64,000 nucleotides of DNA from Sapientia aquatica (GTDB lineage Bacteria; Pseudomonadota; Gammaproteobacteria; Burkholderiales; Burkholderiaceae_D), in the NCBI RefSeq assembly GCF_004358105.1, contig NZ_SMYL01000001.1, forward strand, positions 124,001 through 188,000. Direction: 5' to 3'. The notes under the pieces were generated by a model, which did no database searches, had not been told where the DNA came from, and saw only the letters and a program-made list of their open reading frames with translations. A program made the position numbers and the translations under genes. Below are positions 9,989 through 17,674 of the stretch, piece by piece. How positions within the stretch are numbered: the stretch's first letter is position 1; each line of letters opens with the position of its first letter.

Positions 9989-11212
9989 ATGTTCGCGAAT
10001 CTAGACATGCGCACAATTTATTTGGTTTTTGCCGTGCTGAGTATTACTCAAGCCTTGTTGATGTTTTACGTCCGTCAAGTGCATTACAACTCCTCCTTCG
10101 TCGCAGCATGGGCGCGCGGCAATGGCTTGGTCGCTGCCGGGCTGTGTCTCGTTTTGCTGAGTAATTTCATTTCGCCCGGTTTGCTGTTAACGCTGTCTTA
10201 CATGCTCATCGTTTGGGGCAATATGCACATCGCGTTTGGCGTGGCAATGATTAGTGGCAAGCAACCAAAACTGCGCTTGGGAACAGTGCTTTGCGCCGCT
10301 GTGATGATTATTTATGCCATTGGTTATTTATCTGGAATGGAAGAACGCGGTCGCATTGTTTTGTTCGTGCTTGCTTCGAGCATTTATTCCGGTTACTTGA
10401 TTTACTGCTGCGTTGGTGCCAAGCGCGACGAGTTGCGCGGCGGCTTGTTGTTAGTCGCCCTCATGGGGTGCGCTTATTTGGCGAGCTTATTTATTCACCT
10501 AATAGGCGTGTATGTTTCTAATTTAAATAACCCGCTAGAAAATTCGATCTGGCATAGCGGCTCAATGATCGTCACGATGATTTTGAGCTTCGCCCAGTCG
10601 ATCATGTTGATCGTCATTACAGGTCATCGTTTGCAGTTGGAATTACAGCGTCAAGCCACGCACGATCCGCTGACTAATTTATTAAATCGCAGAGCACTCG
10701 CCACCCTTGCTGAGCGCGATATTGCTCGTAGTAATCGACGTGGTAATTTAATTAGCGTCTTGATGATCGATGCGGATTTCTTTAAAAATATTAATGACTC
10801 TTTTGGTCATCCGACCGGCGACGCTGTATTAAAAGCGATTGCCAATAAGATTCAGTCTGGCTTGCGGATTGAAGACGTGTTAGCGCGCTATGGTGGCGAA
10901 GAATTTTTAGTCATGTTGCCTGATACTGGATTGAAACATGCGTGCGAAGTCGCTGAGCGGATTCGCAACGGGATTGCCAATATTGCACTGCCAGAATTGC
11001 CAGAAGGACGACGCTTTACCGTCAGCATCGGGGTTGCTGAGCGCGAAGGCGTGCATCAGAGCTTTGATGAGTTAGTCAACAAGGCGGATCAAGCACTCTA
11101 CTTAGCTAAGAAAAATGGCCGCAATCGCGTCGTAGCGAATACGCCTTTTGAAGCAGATGCCATTACCGAACCTATGCACAACGTTCATCGCCCCAAAGCA
11201 GCGCTGGCCTAA
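9989..11212 (+). CDS. Membrane-bound diguanylate cyclase (GGDEF)
   Basis: Makes cyclic di-GMP from two GTP. The N-terminal ~220 residues contain about six to seven hydrophobic segments with very short loops and no recognised ligand domain. The C-terminal half is a complete GGDEF domain: DPLTNLLNRRAL entry motif, DADFFKNINDSFGHPTGD metal and substrate region, active site GGEEF at residues 302-306 and the SIGVA and KNGRNR end motifs. The inhibitory I-site RIED (293-296) lies exactly five residues before GGEEF, so product feedback is likely intact. No EAL or HD-GYP domain is fused. The start has GAGGGA upstream. The signal sensed is unknown. Confidence 0.93.
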   Translation: MFANLDMRTIYLVFAVLSITQALLMFYVRQVHYNSSFVAAWARGNGLVAAGLCLVLLSNFISPGLLLTLSYMLIVWGNMHIAFGVAMISGKQPKLRLGTVLCAAVMIIYAIGYLSGMEERGRIVLFVLASSIYSGYLIYCCVGAKRDELRGGLLLVALMGCAYLASLFIHLIGVYVSNLNNPLENSIWHSGSMIVTMILSFAQSIMLIVITGHRLQLELQRQATHDPLTNLLNRRALATLAERDIARSNRRGNLISVLMIDADFFKNINDSFGHPTGDAVLKAIANKIQSGLRIEDVLARYGGEEFLVMLPDTGLKHACEVAERIRNGIANIALPELPEGRRFTVSIGVAEREGVHQSFDELVNKADQALYLAKKNGRNRVVANTPFEADAITEPMHNVHRPKAALA

Positions 11213-11345
11213 ATTTGGCCATGCTAACTATCCCTTTTAGCTAGTCGGTATTTCCTCTTAATTCAGACCAATAACTTGCCCATCCCGGCAAAGCTTCCCT
11301 TTCTTTGACTTGGCGTAACACAATGCATCTGCTAAAGTTCGCCCC

Positions 11346-12077
11346 ATGAAAAAAATCTCCTCATTATCCTTAGATCGTATTTTGCAGTCGCAGGGCTTTG
11401 GCACGCGCAAATGGTGCCGCAGCTTGATCGAAGATGGCGAAGTGCGCATCAATGGTGTTGTGGTCACTGATTATCGCGCCACGTTTGCTACCGAAGGCTT
11501 AGAGTTCGAATTATTTGACGAAGTCTGGCCGTATCGCGAGCACGTCTACATTGCGTTAAATAAGCCCGCCAATTTCGAATGTTCGCGCAAGCCTAGCCAC
11601 CATCCCGGCGTGCTAACGCTGTTGTCCGAACAATGCGAATGGCGCGATGTGCAACCGGTCGGGCGGCTAGATCACGACACCACTGGATTGCTATTAATGT
11701 CGGATGATGGCGCATTTATTCATGCCCAATCGTCGCCCAAGCGTCATGTGCCCAAAGTCTATTTAGCCACCACCCAAGATGCTGTGACCGACGAATTAAT
11801 TGCCCAAATGTTGGCGGGCGTGCAATTGCACGATGAGCCAGCACCGCTAGCGGCGTTGGTTTGTAAAAAGATTAGCGACAATCAATGTGAAATCGTCTTG
11901 GAGCAGGGAAAATACCATCAAGTAAAACGCATGTTGGCGGCAGCAGGTAATCATTGTGCGGCGTTACAGCGAATCGCCGTTGGTCAGCTAACGCTAGCGC
12001 AGCTTGGGTTGGAAGAGGGCGAGTGGTGTTATTTAGAAGAACATCACTTAGCCTTGTTAGCACCCAGTTCAGAGTAA
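11346..12077 (+). CDS. rsuA: 16S rRNA pseudouridine synthase, RsuA family
   Basis: Expected to isomerise U516 of 16S rRNA. The 243-residue protein has an N-terminal S4 RNA-binding domain (LDRILQSQGFGTRKWCRSLIEDGEVRING, about 9-37). The RsuA-type catalytic domain follows, with motif PVGRLDHDTTGLLLMSDDG and nucleophile Asp109. The lysine-rich GKYHQVKRMLAAAGN motif, shared by RsuA, RluE and RluF enzymes, is also present. The family is clear; the exact target base (516 rather than the RluE or RluF sites) is inferred from the S4 domain and overall similarity. It appears to be monocistronic, with short gaps on both sides. Confidence 0.85.
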   Translation: MKKISSLSLDRILQSQGFGTRKWCRSLIEDGEVRINGVVVTDYRATFATEGLEFELFDEVWPYREHVYIALNKPANFECSRKPSHHPGVLTLLSEQCEWRDVQPVGRLDHDTTGLLLMSDDGAFIHAQSSPKRHVPKVYLATTQDAVTDELIAQMLAGVQLHDEPAPLAALVCKKISDNQCEIVLEQGKYHQVKRMLAAAGNHCAALQRIAVGQLTLAQLGLEEGEWCYLEEHHLALLAPSSE

Positions 12078-12167
12078 ATTTACGTTGGCTGTCGCGGTGA
12101 AGCCAGCATTCCACAAAAAGACACTTAGACACGTAAACCAGCAAGTTGCCTACCAATAAAGTGAGCC

Positions 12168-12800
12168 ATGACTACTGAGATTAAGCCGCGTTGGACGCGT
12201 CGCAAAGATTCTAGACCGCAAGAACTGCTCTCGGCGGCGCTAGATTTATTTGTTGAACACGGCTACGCGGCGACCAAATTAAGCGAAGTGGCTCAGGTAG
12301 CGGGAGTATCAAAGGGAACGCTGTATTTGTATTTTGAAAACAAAGAAGAGTTGTTTAAAGCGGTCGTGCGCGAAACGATCGTCCCTAATATCGCCGAGGC
12401 CGAGCAATTAATTGTCGAATTTGAAGGCCCGACCCGTGAATTGTTTAAGCGCTTAATCCGCACCTGGTTTGAAAATATCAACACCAACAAGTTGTCAGGC
12501 ATCGCCAAGCTGATGTTCGCCGAATCGAGTAATTTCCCCGAACTTGCCGAGTTTTATCGGGTTGAAGTGATCGATCGAAACGAACTGATGCTGATTCAAT
12601 TGTTAAATCGAGGCATGTTAAGTGGTGAATTTAAACAGCTTGATTTGGCCGTTGTCCCCAAAATTATCACCGCACCCATCATTATGATGATGCTATGGAA
12701 CACCTCGTTTAAATCCTGCGCGATTGAGCCGATCTTGACCGAAAACTACATCGAATCCTATGTCGACATCATGTTGGCCGGTTTGCTCAAGAGTAATTAG
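12168..12800 (+). CDS. TetR/AcrR family transcriptional regulator
   Basis: A 210-residue repressor-type protein. The N-terminal DNA-binding region carries the TetR signature: ALDLFVEHGYAATKLSEVAQ followed by the recognition part GVSKGTLYLYFENKEELF (about 42-59). The C-terminal helical domain is of the kind that binds small ligands and dimerises, but gives no hint of the ligand. Just downstream are the PIMT-like, rhodanese and tolC genes. A role in controlling the tolC-type channel would fit the context but is only inference; no operator was identified. Confidence 0.88.
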   Translation: MTTEIKPRWTRRKDSRPQELLSAALDLFVEHGYAATKLSEVAQVAGVSKGTLYLYFENKEELFKAVVRETIVPNIAEAEQLIVEFEGPTRELFKRLIRTWFENINTNKLSGIAKLMFAESSNFPELAEFYRVEVIDRNELMLIQLLNRGMLSGEFKQLDLAVVPKIITAPIIMMMLWNTSFKSCAIEPILTENYIESYVDIMLAGLLKSN

Positions 12801-12881
12801 TTGACGAATTAAGCCAATCCACCTGCCACCAACCGACGGCGTTTGCTAAAATACCGTTTTTGCCTTCTTGCGAGACTTTCA

Positions 12882-13535
12882 ATGAACATAGAACAAGCCC
12901 GTTTTAATATGATTGAGCAACAAATTCGCCCTTGGAATGTATTAGACACGGGCGTGTTAGAGCTGCTAACCATCGTAAAACGCGAAAAATTCCTGCCTGC
13001 TAATCAACAATCGCTTGCATTTATGGACACCCAGTTGCCCTTGGCCGATGGCAGTTTGATGCTCAGCCCCAAGTTAGAAGCGCGCATTGTGCAGGATGTT
13101 GCTGTTAAAAAGCATGAAAATATTTTGCAAATCGGTGTTGGCACAGGCTACTTGTCTGCCTTGTTAGCATTTCACGCACGCAGTGTTATTTGTGTTGAAA
13201 GTTCCAAGCCAGTATTTGATGCCGCTGAACAAACACTGCATCGTGAAGGCGTTACCAATGTCACCGTGGCTTTGGGCGATGCCACCAAAGGTTGGTGCGC
13301 TGAAGATAAATACGATGTGATCGTTGTGGCAGGCTCCTTACAAGTTTTGTCGGAAGAATTGAAGCAGCAATTAAAAGTCGGTGGTCGCTTATTCGTCATT
13401 TTGGGTTCTGCGCCAATCATGACCGCATTTTTGTACACTCGCACTAGCGAAGCTAATTTTGAAGTCAAAGCATTGTTTGATACAAGTGTCGCTTCTGTTC
13501 CTAACTCCGAGCAACTTCCAGTTTTCTCCTTCTAA
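12882..13535 (+). CDS. Protein-L-isoaspartate O-methyltransferase-like SAM methyltransferase
   Basis: A 217-residue SAM-dependent methyltransferase of the PCMT family from the start at 12882 (a longer frame from 12843 lacks conserved sequence). SAM motif I is ILQIGVGTGYLSALLA (about 82-97), and the acidic end of strand 2 is VICVES. The acceptor-binding region of true isoaspartate methyltransferases (a GQTIS-type motif) is replaced by DGSLMLSPKLEARIVQ. Repair of isoaspartate is therefore not assured. In Burkholderiales this gene usually precedes a rhodanese and tolC, as here, which may point to an envelope-related role (inference). Confidence 0.75.
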   Translation: MNIEQARFNMIEQQIRPWNVLDTGVLELLTIVKREKFLPANQQSLAFMDTQLPLADGSLMLSPKLEARIVQDVAVKKHENILQIGVGTGYLSALLAFHARSVICVESSKPVFDAAEQTLHREGVTNVTVALGDATKGWCAEDKYDVIVVAGSLQVLSEELKQQLKVGGRLFVILGSAPIMTAFLYTRTSEANFEVKALFDTSVASVPNSEQLPVFSF

Positions 13536-13553
13536 TTATTGCGATATATCACA

Positions 13554-13877
13554 ATGGAACAAATTACCGCTCCCGAATTAGCGCAATGGTTAAACGATAA
13601 GAATCGCCCTCAGCCTTTTTTATTAGATGTTCGGGAACTTTCCGAAGTCCAACTTTGTCAGATCCCCGAAAGTTTCCATATGGCAATGCAAACGGTGCCG
13701 ATGCGATTGAATGAATTAGATCAACAGGCACAAATCGTTTGTATTTGCCACCACGGTGGACGCAGCATGCAGGTAGCCCGATTTTTAGAACAACATGATT
13801 TTGACCATGTGATTAATCTCGCTGGTGGCGTTCATGCGTGGGCCTTGCAAGTTGATCCAACCATGGCGACGTACTAA
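13554..13877 (+). CDS. Single-domain rhodanese-like protein
   Basis: A 107-residue cytosolic rhodanese. It shows PFLLDVRELSE (strand and helix of the fold), the active-site loop CHHGGRSMQVA with catalytic Cys, and the closing NLAGGVHAW motif. The active loop is of the short sulfurtransferase type. The start at 13554 is an ATG; a TTG at 13539 opens the same frame but adds only five unconserved residues. It lies 18 bases after the PIMT-like gene and is probably co-transcribed with it. The sulfur acceptor is unknown. Confidence 0.9.
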   Translation: MEQITAPELAQWLNDKNRPQPFLLDVRELSEVQLCQIPESFHMAMQTVPMRLNELDQQAQIVCICHHGGRSMQVARFLEQHDFDHVINLAGGVHAWALQVDPTMATY

Positions 13878-13909
13878 GGGCCTGTCCAACGACTCGATTT
13901 ATTCTTGGT

Positions 13910-13931
13910 CACGTGCTTGGTATCGCACGTG
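13910..13931. repeat. Palindrome CACGTGC-N8-GCACGTG upstream of tolC
   Basis: A perfect 7-bp inverted repeat with an 8-nt spacer lies in the gap between the rhodanese and tolC genes. It may be an operator or a hairpin; there is no T-run. About 270 bp in this gap hold no convincing gene. Confidence 0.4.
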
Positions 13932-14040
13932 GTATTGAGTTGGTTTGTTCTGTATTTTTAGCATTTCACCCCCCAAATAATGCAATTGGTCGCATTTTGA
14001 TAGCGGCTCGAAGCGAATTTCAATACAGTTGCACCAACGA

Positions 14041-14067
14041 AAAAAGCTCCTTGGAGCTTTTTTTATA
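14041..14067 (+). terminator. Intrinsic terminator after the PIMT-like/rhodanese pair
   Basis: A 10-bp stem (aaaaagctcc and ggagcttttt, 14041-14050 and 14053-14062) is followed by further Ts. It lies about 80 bases before tolC and implies that tolC has its own promoter or is reached by read-through. Confidence 0.8.
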
Positions 14068-14147
14068 CCGTTTTACATCTTGTTTTAAACCTGTGTGCTG
14101 TAGAAGCAAACCAAGCTAACTAAGAATAATTTATGCGGAGCCTTGTA

Positions 14148-15515
14148 ATGACGAAGCCATCAACAAAAAAGATCAAACTGCCCTCAGTTGCACTGTCCTC
14201 AGTCGTATTTGCAGCGCTAGTTTCAAGCGGTTTATTGTCGACCTCCGCGTGGGCAACGGACTTGCTCCAGACTTACCAAGACGCATTGCAAAATGATCCG
14301 CAGTTTGCCAGCGCGCGGGCTTCACTTACCGCCGGACAAGAAAAATCTGTTCAAGGCCGCGCAGGTTTGCTACCAAGACTGAATTTGACTGGCAATAACA
14401 CCATGAACCGAACCAAAGATACGGTAGGTGACACGGAATTGAACTTAGGGCGCGGCTATAGCAGCAATTACGCGCTGCAATTGACCCAGCCCTTAGTTCA
14501 CTGGGAAAACTGGCAGCAATATGAGCAAAGTAAATTGGTGGTATTAACCAGCGAAGCGCAGTTTAGCCAAGCCAAACTTGATTTAATGGTGCGCGTATCG
14601 CAAGCCTATTTTGACGTGTTGTACGCTCAAGATACCTTGGATGCGCAGCGCGCCAATAAGACCGCAATCTCCGAGCAACTGGCCATTGCCAAGCGTAACT
14701 TTGAAGTCGGAACCACTACTATCACCGATCAACACGAAGCACAATCGCGTTTTGATTTGGCCGTCGCGCAAGAAATCGCCGCCGAAAATGATCTCGAAAT
14801 TAAACGCACCGCCTTGCAACAAATCATTGGGCATGTGCCAAACAGCTTAACGCCGTTAAACAAAAAAGTGCAATTGTCCGCACCGCAGCCGTCGAGCATG
14901 ACGGACTGGGTTAGCGCGGCAGAGATCAATAACTACAGTGTGGTTGAAGCACAAGTAAATCAAGAAATTGCTAAACGCACGATTTCAATTAATCGCGCTG
15001 GGCACTTGCCTACGGTAGATTTAGTCGCCAATGTGAATCGCTCCAGCAGCTCAGCCTCGCCGGTATTTAATCAGCCTGCGTTTTTGCAGAATCAAAATTC
15101 GATCGGGATTCAGATAAATGTGCCGCTTTTTTCCGGCTTTTCGGTCACTAGCAAAGTACGCGAAGCGATTGCTTTGGAAGATAAGGCTGGTAACGATTAT
15201 GAAGCCGCCAAACGCAGCGCCGCCTTTTCAGCGCGTCAGGCTTTTGTTGGCGTCAACAGTGGCTTAGCGCAAGTGAAAGCCTATGAAGCGGCAGAGATTT
15301 CTTCCCAATCTGCCTTGGATTCCAATGTGCTCGGATATCAAGTTGGTGTGCGGATTAACATCGACGTACTCAATGCGCAGCAACAGCTCTACACCACGCA
15401 ACAAAATCTGGCCAAAGCGCGTTACGACACCATCATGAACGGCTTGCGTTTAAAGGCAGCGGCGGCCTCGTTATCGGAAGAAGATTTGGCGAAAGTTAAT
15501 GCGTTGCTGTACTAA
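14148..15515 (+). CDS. tolC: TolC-family outer membrane channel protein
   Basis: Outer-membrane trimeric channel of the TolC family, used by tripartite efflux pumps and type I secretion. From 14148 it has 455 residues: an N-terminal signal region ending at SAWA/TD, then two internally similar halves (OEP repeats). Family motifs are LLQTYQDALQNDPQFASARA at the mature N-terminus, LPRLNLTGNN, and the second-repeat INRAGHLPTVDLVANVNRS. The C-terminal QQQLYTTQQNLAKARYD helix is also typical. The start at 14148 is chosen because GGAG (14137-14140) is well spaced; 14133 is an alternative. No pump genes lie next to it, so it may serve several partners. Confidence 0.93.
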   Translation: MTKPSTKKIKLPSVALSSVVFAALVSSGLLSTSAWATDLLQTYQDALQNDPQFASARASLTAGQEKSVQGRAGLLPRLNLTGNNTMNRTKDTVGDTELNLGRGYSSNYALQLTQPLVHWENWQQYEQSKLVVLTSEAQFSQAKLDLMVRVSQAYFDVLYAQDTLDAQRANKTAISEQLAIAKRNFEVGTTTITDQHEAQSRFDLAVAQEIAAENDLEIKRTALQQIIGHVPNSLTPLNKKVQLSAPQPSSMTDWVSAAEINNYSVVEAQVNQEIAKRTISINRAGHLPTVDLVANVNRSSSSASPVFNQPAFLQNQNSIGIQINVPLFSGFSVTSKVREAIALEDKAGNDYEAAKRSAAFSARQAFVGVNSGLAQVKAYEAAEISSQSALDSNVLGYQVGVRINIDVLNAQQQLYTTQQNLAKARYDTIMNGLRLKAAAASLSEEDLAKVNALLY

Positions 15516-15538
15516 TTACGGCGCTTGTGAAATCGCTT

Positions 15539-15563
15539 CAGGGCATCCCAGGAGGATGCCCTG
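15539..15563. terminator. Hairpin between tolC and the convergent DUF1348 gene
   Basis: A 10-bp GC-rich stem (15539-15548 with 15554-15563) and 5-nt loop. No T-run follows, so its strength as a terminator is uncertain, but its place between convergent genes fits that role. Confidence 0.55.
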
Positions 15564-15623
15564 CGCTGATGAATTAAAGATGCCCGCGAAGGGTGGTTCG
15601 ACACAATCTCGGTTTTAATTCAA

Positions 15624-16103
15624 TTAAAACCCGCACTCACTCAATCCCGGATGATCGTCTGGGCGTCGGCCTAGTGGCCAAAAATATTTGCGCTCTTGTT
15701 CTGAAATCGCTACATCATTGATGCTCGCAATCCGCAATTGCATCAATCCATGGGCATCAAATTCCCAATTCTCGTTACCATAACTGCGGAACCAATTACC
15801 CGCTGCATCGTGCCATTCGTAGGCAAAGCGCACGGCGATATGGTTGTCGGTATAGGCCCAGAGTTCTTTGATGAGGCGGTAATCCAATTCCTTTTCCCAT
15901 TTGCGGGTTAGGAAGGCCGCGATTTGTTCGCGCCCTTGAAGGAATTCGGAGCGATTGCGCCAGCGGCTGTCCGGCGTGTAGGCTAAGGCAACCTTGGCTG
16001 GATCGCGGCCATTCCAGCCGTCTTCGGCCATGCGAACTTTTTGTTTGGCGGTTTCTAACGTGAATGGCGGGAAGGGCGGGCGTTGTTCGGGTGCGGCGGT
16101 CAT
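15624..16103 (-). CDS. DUF1348 / nuclear transport factor 2-like protein
   Basis: A 159-residue protein of the DUF1348 group, a SnoaL/NTF2-like alpha+beta barrel without an assigned function. Conserved landmarks are [32 protein letters not shown] and [19 protein letters not shown]. Further along are [19 protein letters not shown] and the C-terminal SINDV followed by [16 protein letters not shown]. The start at 16103 follows GAGAGGAAAG; the frame continues 14 codons upstream without support. It lies 50 bases downstream of waaA on the same strand and may be co-transcribed, but nothing ties it to lipopolysaccharide. Confidence 0.85.
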   Translation of the reverse strand: MTAAPEQRPPFPPFTLETAKQKVRMAEDGWNGRDPAKVALAYTPDSRWRNRSEFLQGREQIAAFLTRKWEKELDYRLIKELWAYTDNHIAVRFAYEWHDAAGNWFRSYGNENWEFDAHGLMQLRIASINDVAISEQERKYFWPLGRRPDDHPGLSECGF

Positions 16104-16153
16104 GATCACTTTCCTCTCAATGAGATGTAAAAGGCGAATCAACAAAACGAAGC

Positions 16154-17425
16154 TTACTTAATCCAATCAGCCAGCAGCGCCATGGTTCGAGCGGTAGCGC
16201 CGCGATGTTGTTCTGCAAAAGCGAGCGCTGCTTTGCCAATCGCTAATCGACGTTCCTGATCCTCGATTAATTGTGCGCTAACCGCCATCAACTCATGCGC
16301 ATCAGCGATACGCAAGGCACCACCGGCGTCGATGGCATCGGTGCTGACCGCATCAAAATTAAAAGTGTGTGGTCCGATCAACACGGGCTTTTCTAACGCG
16401 CAGGCTTCAATCAGATTTTGACCACCTAGCGGCATCAAACTACCGCCAATAAATGCAACATCGCAGCTCGCATAATAGCGCGGCATTTCACCCATACTAT
16501 CGCCGAGAAAGACATTGATTTCAGGTCCCACTGTGCTGCTTGAATCGAGTGTGCTGCGGCGTTGCACTAATAAGCCATGTTGCTTAATGAGTTGTTCGAC
16601 CGCATCGAAACGCTGGGGATGGCGTGGGACGATGACGAGCAAGACTTTGGGTAATTTCGCTTGGATAAACGCATCCAAAATCAATTCTTCCTCGCCCTCG
16701 CGCGTCGATGCGCAAAGTAAGACTGGACGAGTTCCTAGTTGCGTGCGCAATGCCAATCCAGCAGCAATTTGTTCTGGTTGAGGATTGACGTCAAATTTGT
16801 TATTTCCGGTGACCACCACATTCGGTGTGCCGAGTTGACCGATACGCTCGGCATCCGCTTTGGTTTGAGCCGCCACACAACTAATGGCGGCGCTGGCAGG
16901 AAGAATTAAACGTGACAAGCGCAGCGCTTTTTTCAGTGATTTAGGTGACAAGCGCGCGTTGACTAAGGCAACGGGCAGGGCGTTTTTTTTGCAGGTGTAG
17001 ATTAAGTTGGGCCAGACTTCGGTTTCCATCAAAATACAAATCTTGGGTTGGAAATGATGGACCAAGCGTTGCACTAAAAAAGGAATGTCATACGGCAGAA
17101 AACATTGCTCGACTTCGCCATGTGGGAACAACAGCGCGCCGGTTGCACGACCGGTTGGCGTCATATGGCTGAGCAGAATACGGTGCTTGGGATAGGCTAC
17201 ATTTAATTGCCGAATTAATGGCTCAGCCGCCCGAGTTTCGCCAACTGAGACCGCGTGCACCCAAATCACTGGTCGTGCATCGTGCGCAATCGAAGGCGAG
17301 CTAAATAGTCCAAAACGTTCCGCAATATGCGCGCGGTAACCCGGCTCTTTGCGCCCGCGCCAAAACAATCTGGCGACAACAAGCGGCAAGGCTAAGATCC
17401 AGATAACGGTGTACAAAATGCGCAT
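16154..17425 (-). CDS. waaA: 3-deoxy-D-manno-octulosonic acid transferase
   Basis: WaaA/KdtA transfers Kdo from CMP-Kdo to lipid A precursors at the inner face of the inner membrane. The 423-residue length is typical. The N-terminal hydrophobic anchor ([20 protein letters not shown]) is followed by [10 protein letters not shown]-like sequence ([20 protein letters not shown]) with the catalytic Glu, then [13 protein letters not shown]. The C-terminal GT-B half has [32 protein letters not shown] and [24 protein letters not shown]. Whether it adds one or two Kdo residues cannot be told. It faces tolC convergently with the DUF1348 gene between them. Confidence 0.96.
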   Translation of the reverse strand: MRILYTVIWILALPLVVARLFWRGRKEPGYRAHIAERFGLFSSPSIAHDARPVIWVHAVSVGETRAAEPLIRQLNVAYPKHRILLSHMTPTGRATGALLFPHGEVEQCFLPYDIPFLVQRLVHHFQPKICILMETEVWPNLIYTCKKNALPVALVNARLSPKSLKKALRLSRLILPASAAISCVAAQTKADAERIGQLGTPNVVVTGNNKFDVNPQPEQIAAGLALRTQLGTRPVLLCASTREGEEELILDAFIQAKLPKVLLVIVPRHPQRFDAVEQLIKQHGLLVQRRSTLDSSSTVGPEINVFLGDSMGEMPRYYASCDVAFIGGSLMPLGGQNLIEACALEKPVLIGPHTFNFDAVSTDAIDAGGALRIADAHELMAVSAQLIEDQERRLAIGKAALAFAEQHRGATARTMALLADWIK

Positions 17426-17614
17426 GGGGAATAGGTGGTCTGCAGAGAAGCCGCATTATCACCGATTTTTGTTTTTGGTAGGAGCGGGAAAGGGGTAATT
17501 CGGTCTAAAAAGTTGTTTTTGGGAATGTGTAATTGTTATTATGTTACTGACTTAGATTGCATTGCCCTTGGCACGGAACAGTTGATGTGAGCGTTGCCAT
17601 ATCTTGTGGTTCGA

Positions 17615-17642
17615 CAAAAAAGGCACACCGCGGTGTGCCTTC
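17615..17642 (-). terminator. Intrinsic terminator of the S46 peptidase gene
   Basis: Palindrome aggcacaccg/cggtgtgcct (17621-17640). On the minus strand it is followed by a run of Ts (plus-strand As at 17615-17620), so it terminates leftward transcription. Confidence 0.85.
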
Positions 17643-17674
17643 TTGCTGACCTTATTTCAAGCTACAGAATTCGA

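Noticed and set aside
11258-11467. 69-codon minus-strand frame at the start of rsuA
   Set aside because: It overlaps the conserved S4 domain coding sequence on the other strand; a shadow frame.
13913-14119. 68-codon open frame before tolC
   Set aside because: It runs through a palindrome and a terminator and has no conserved sequence.
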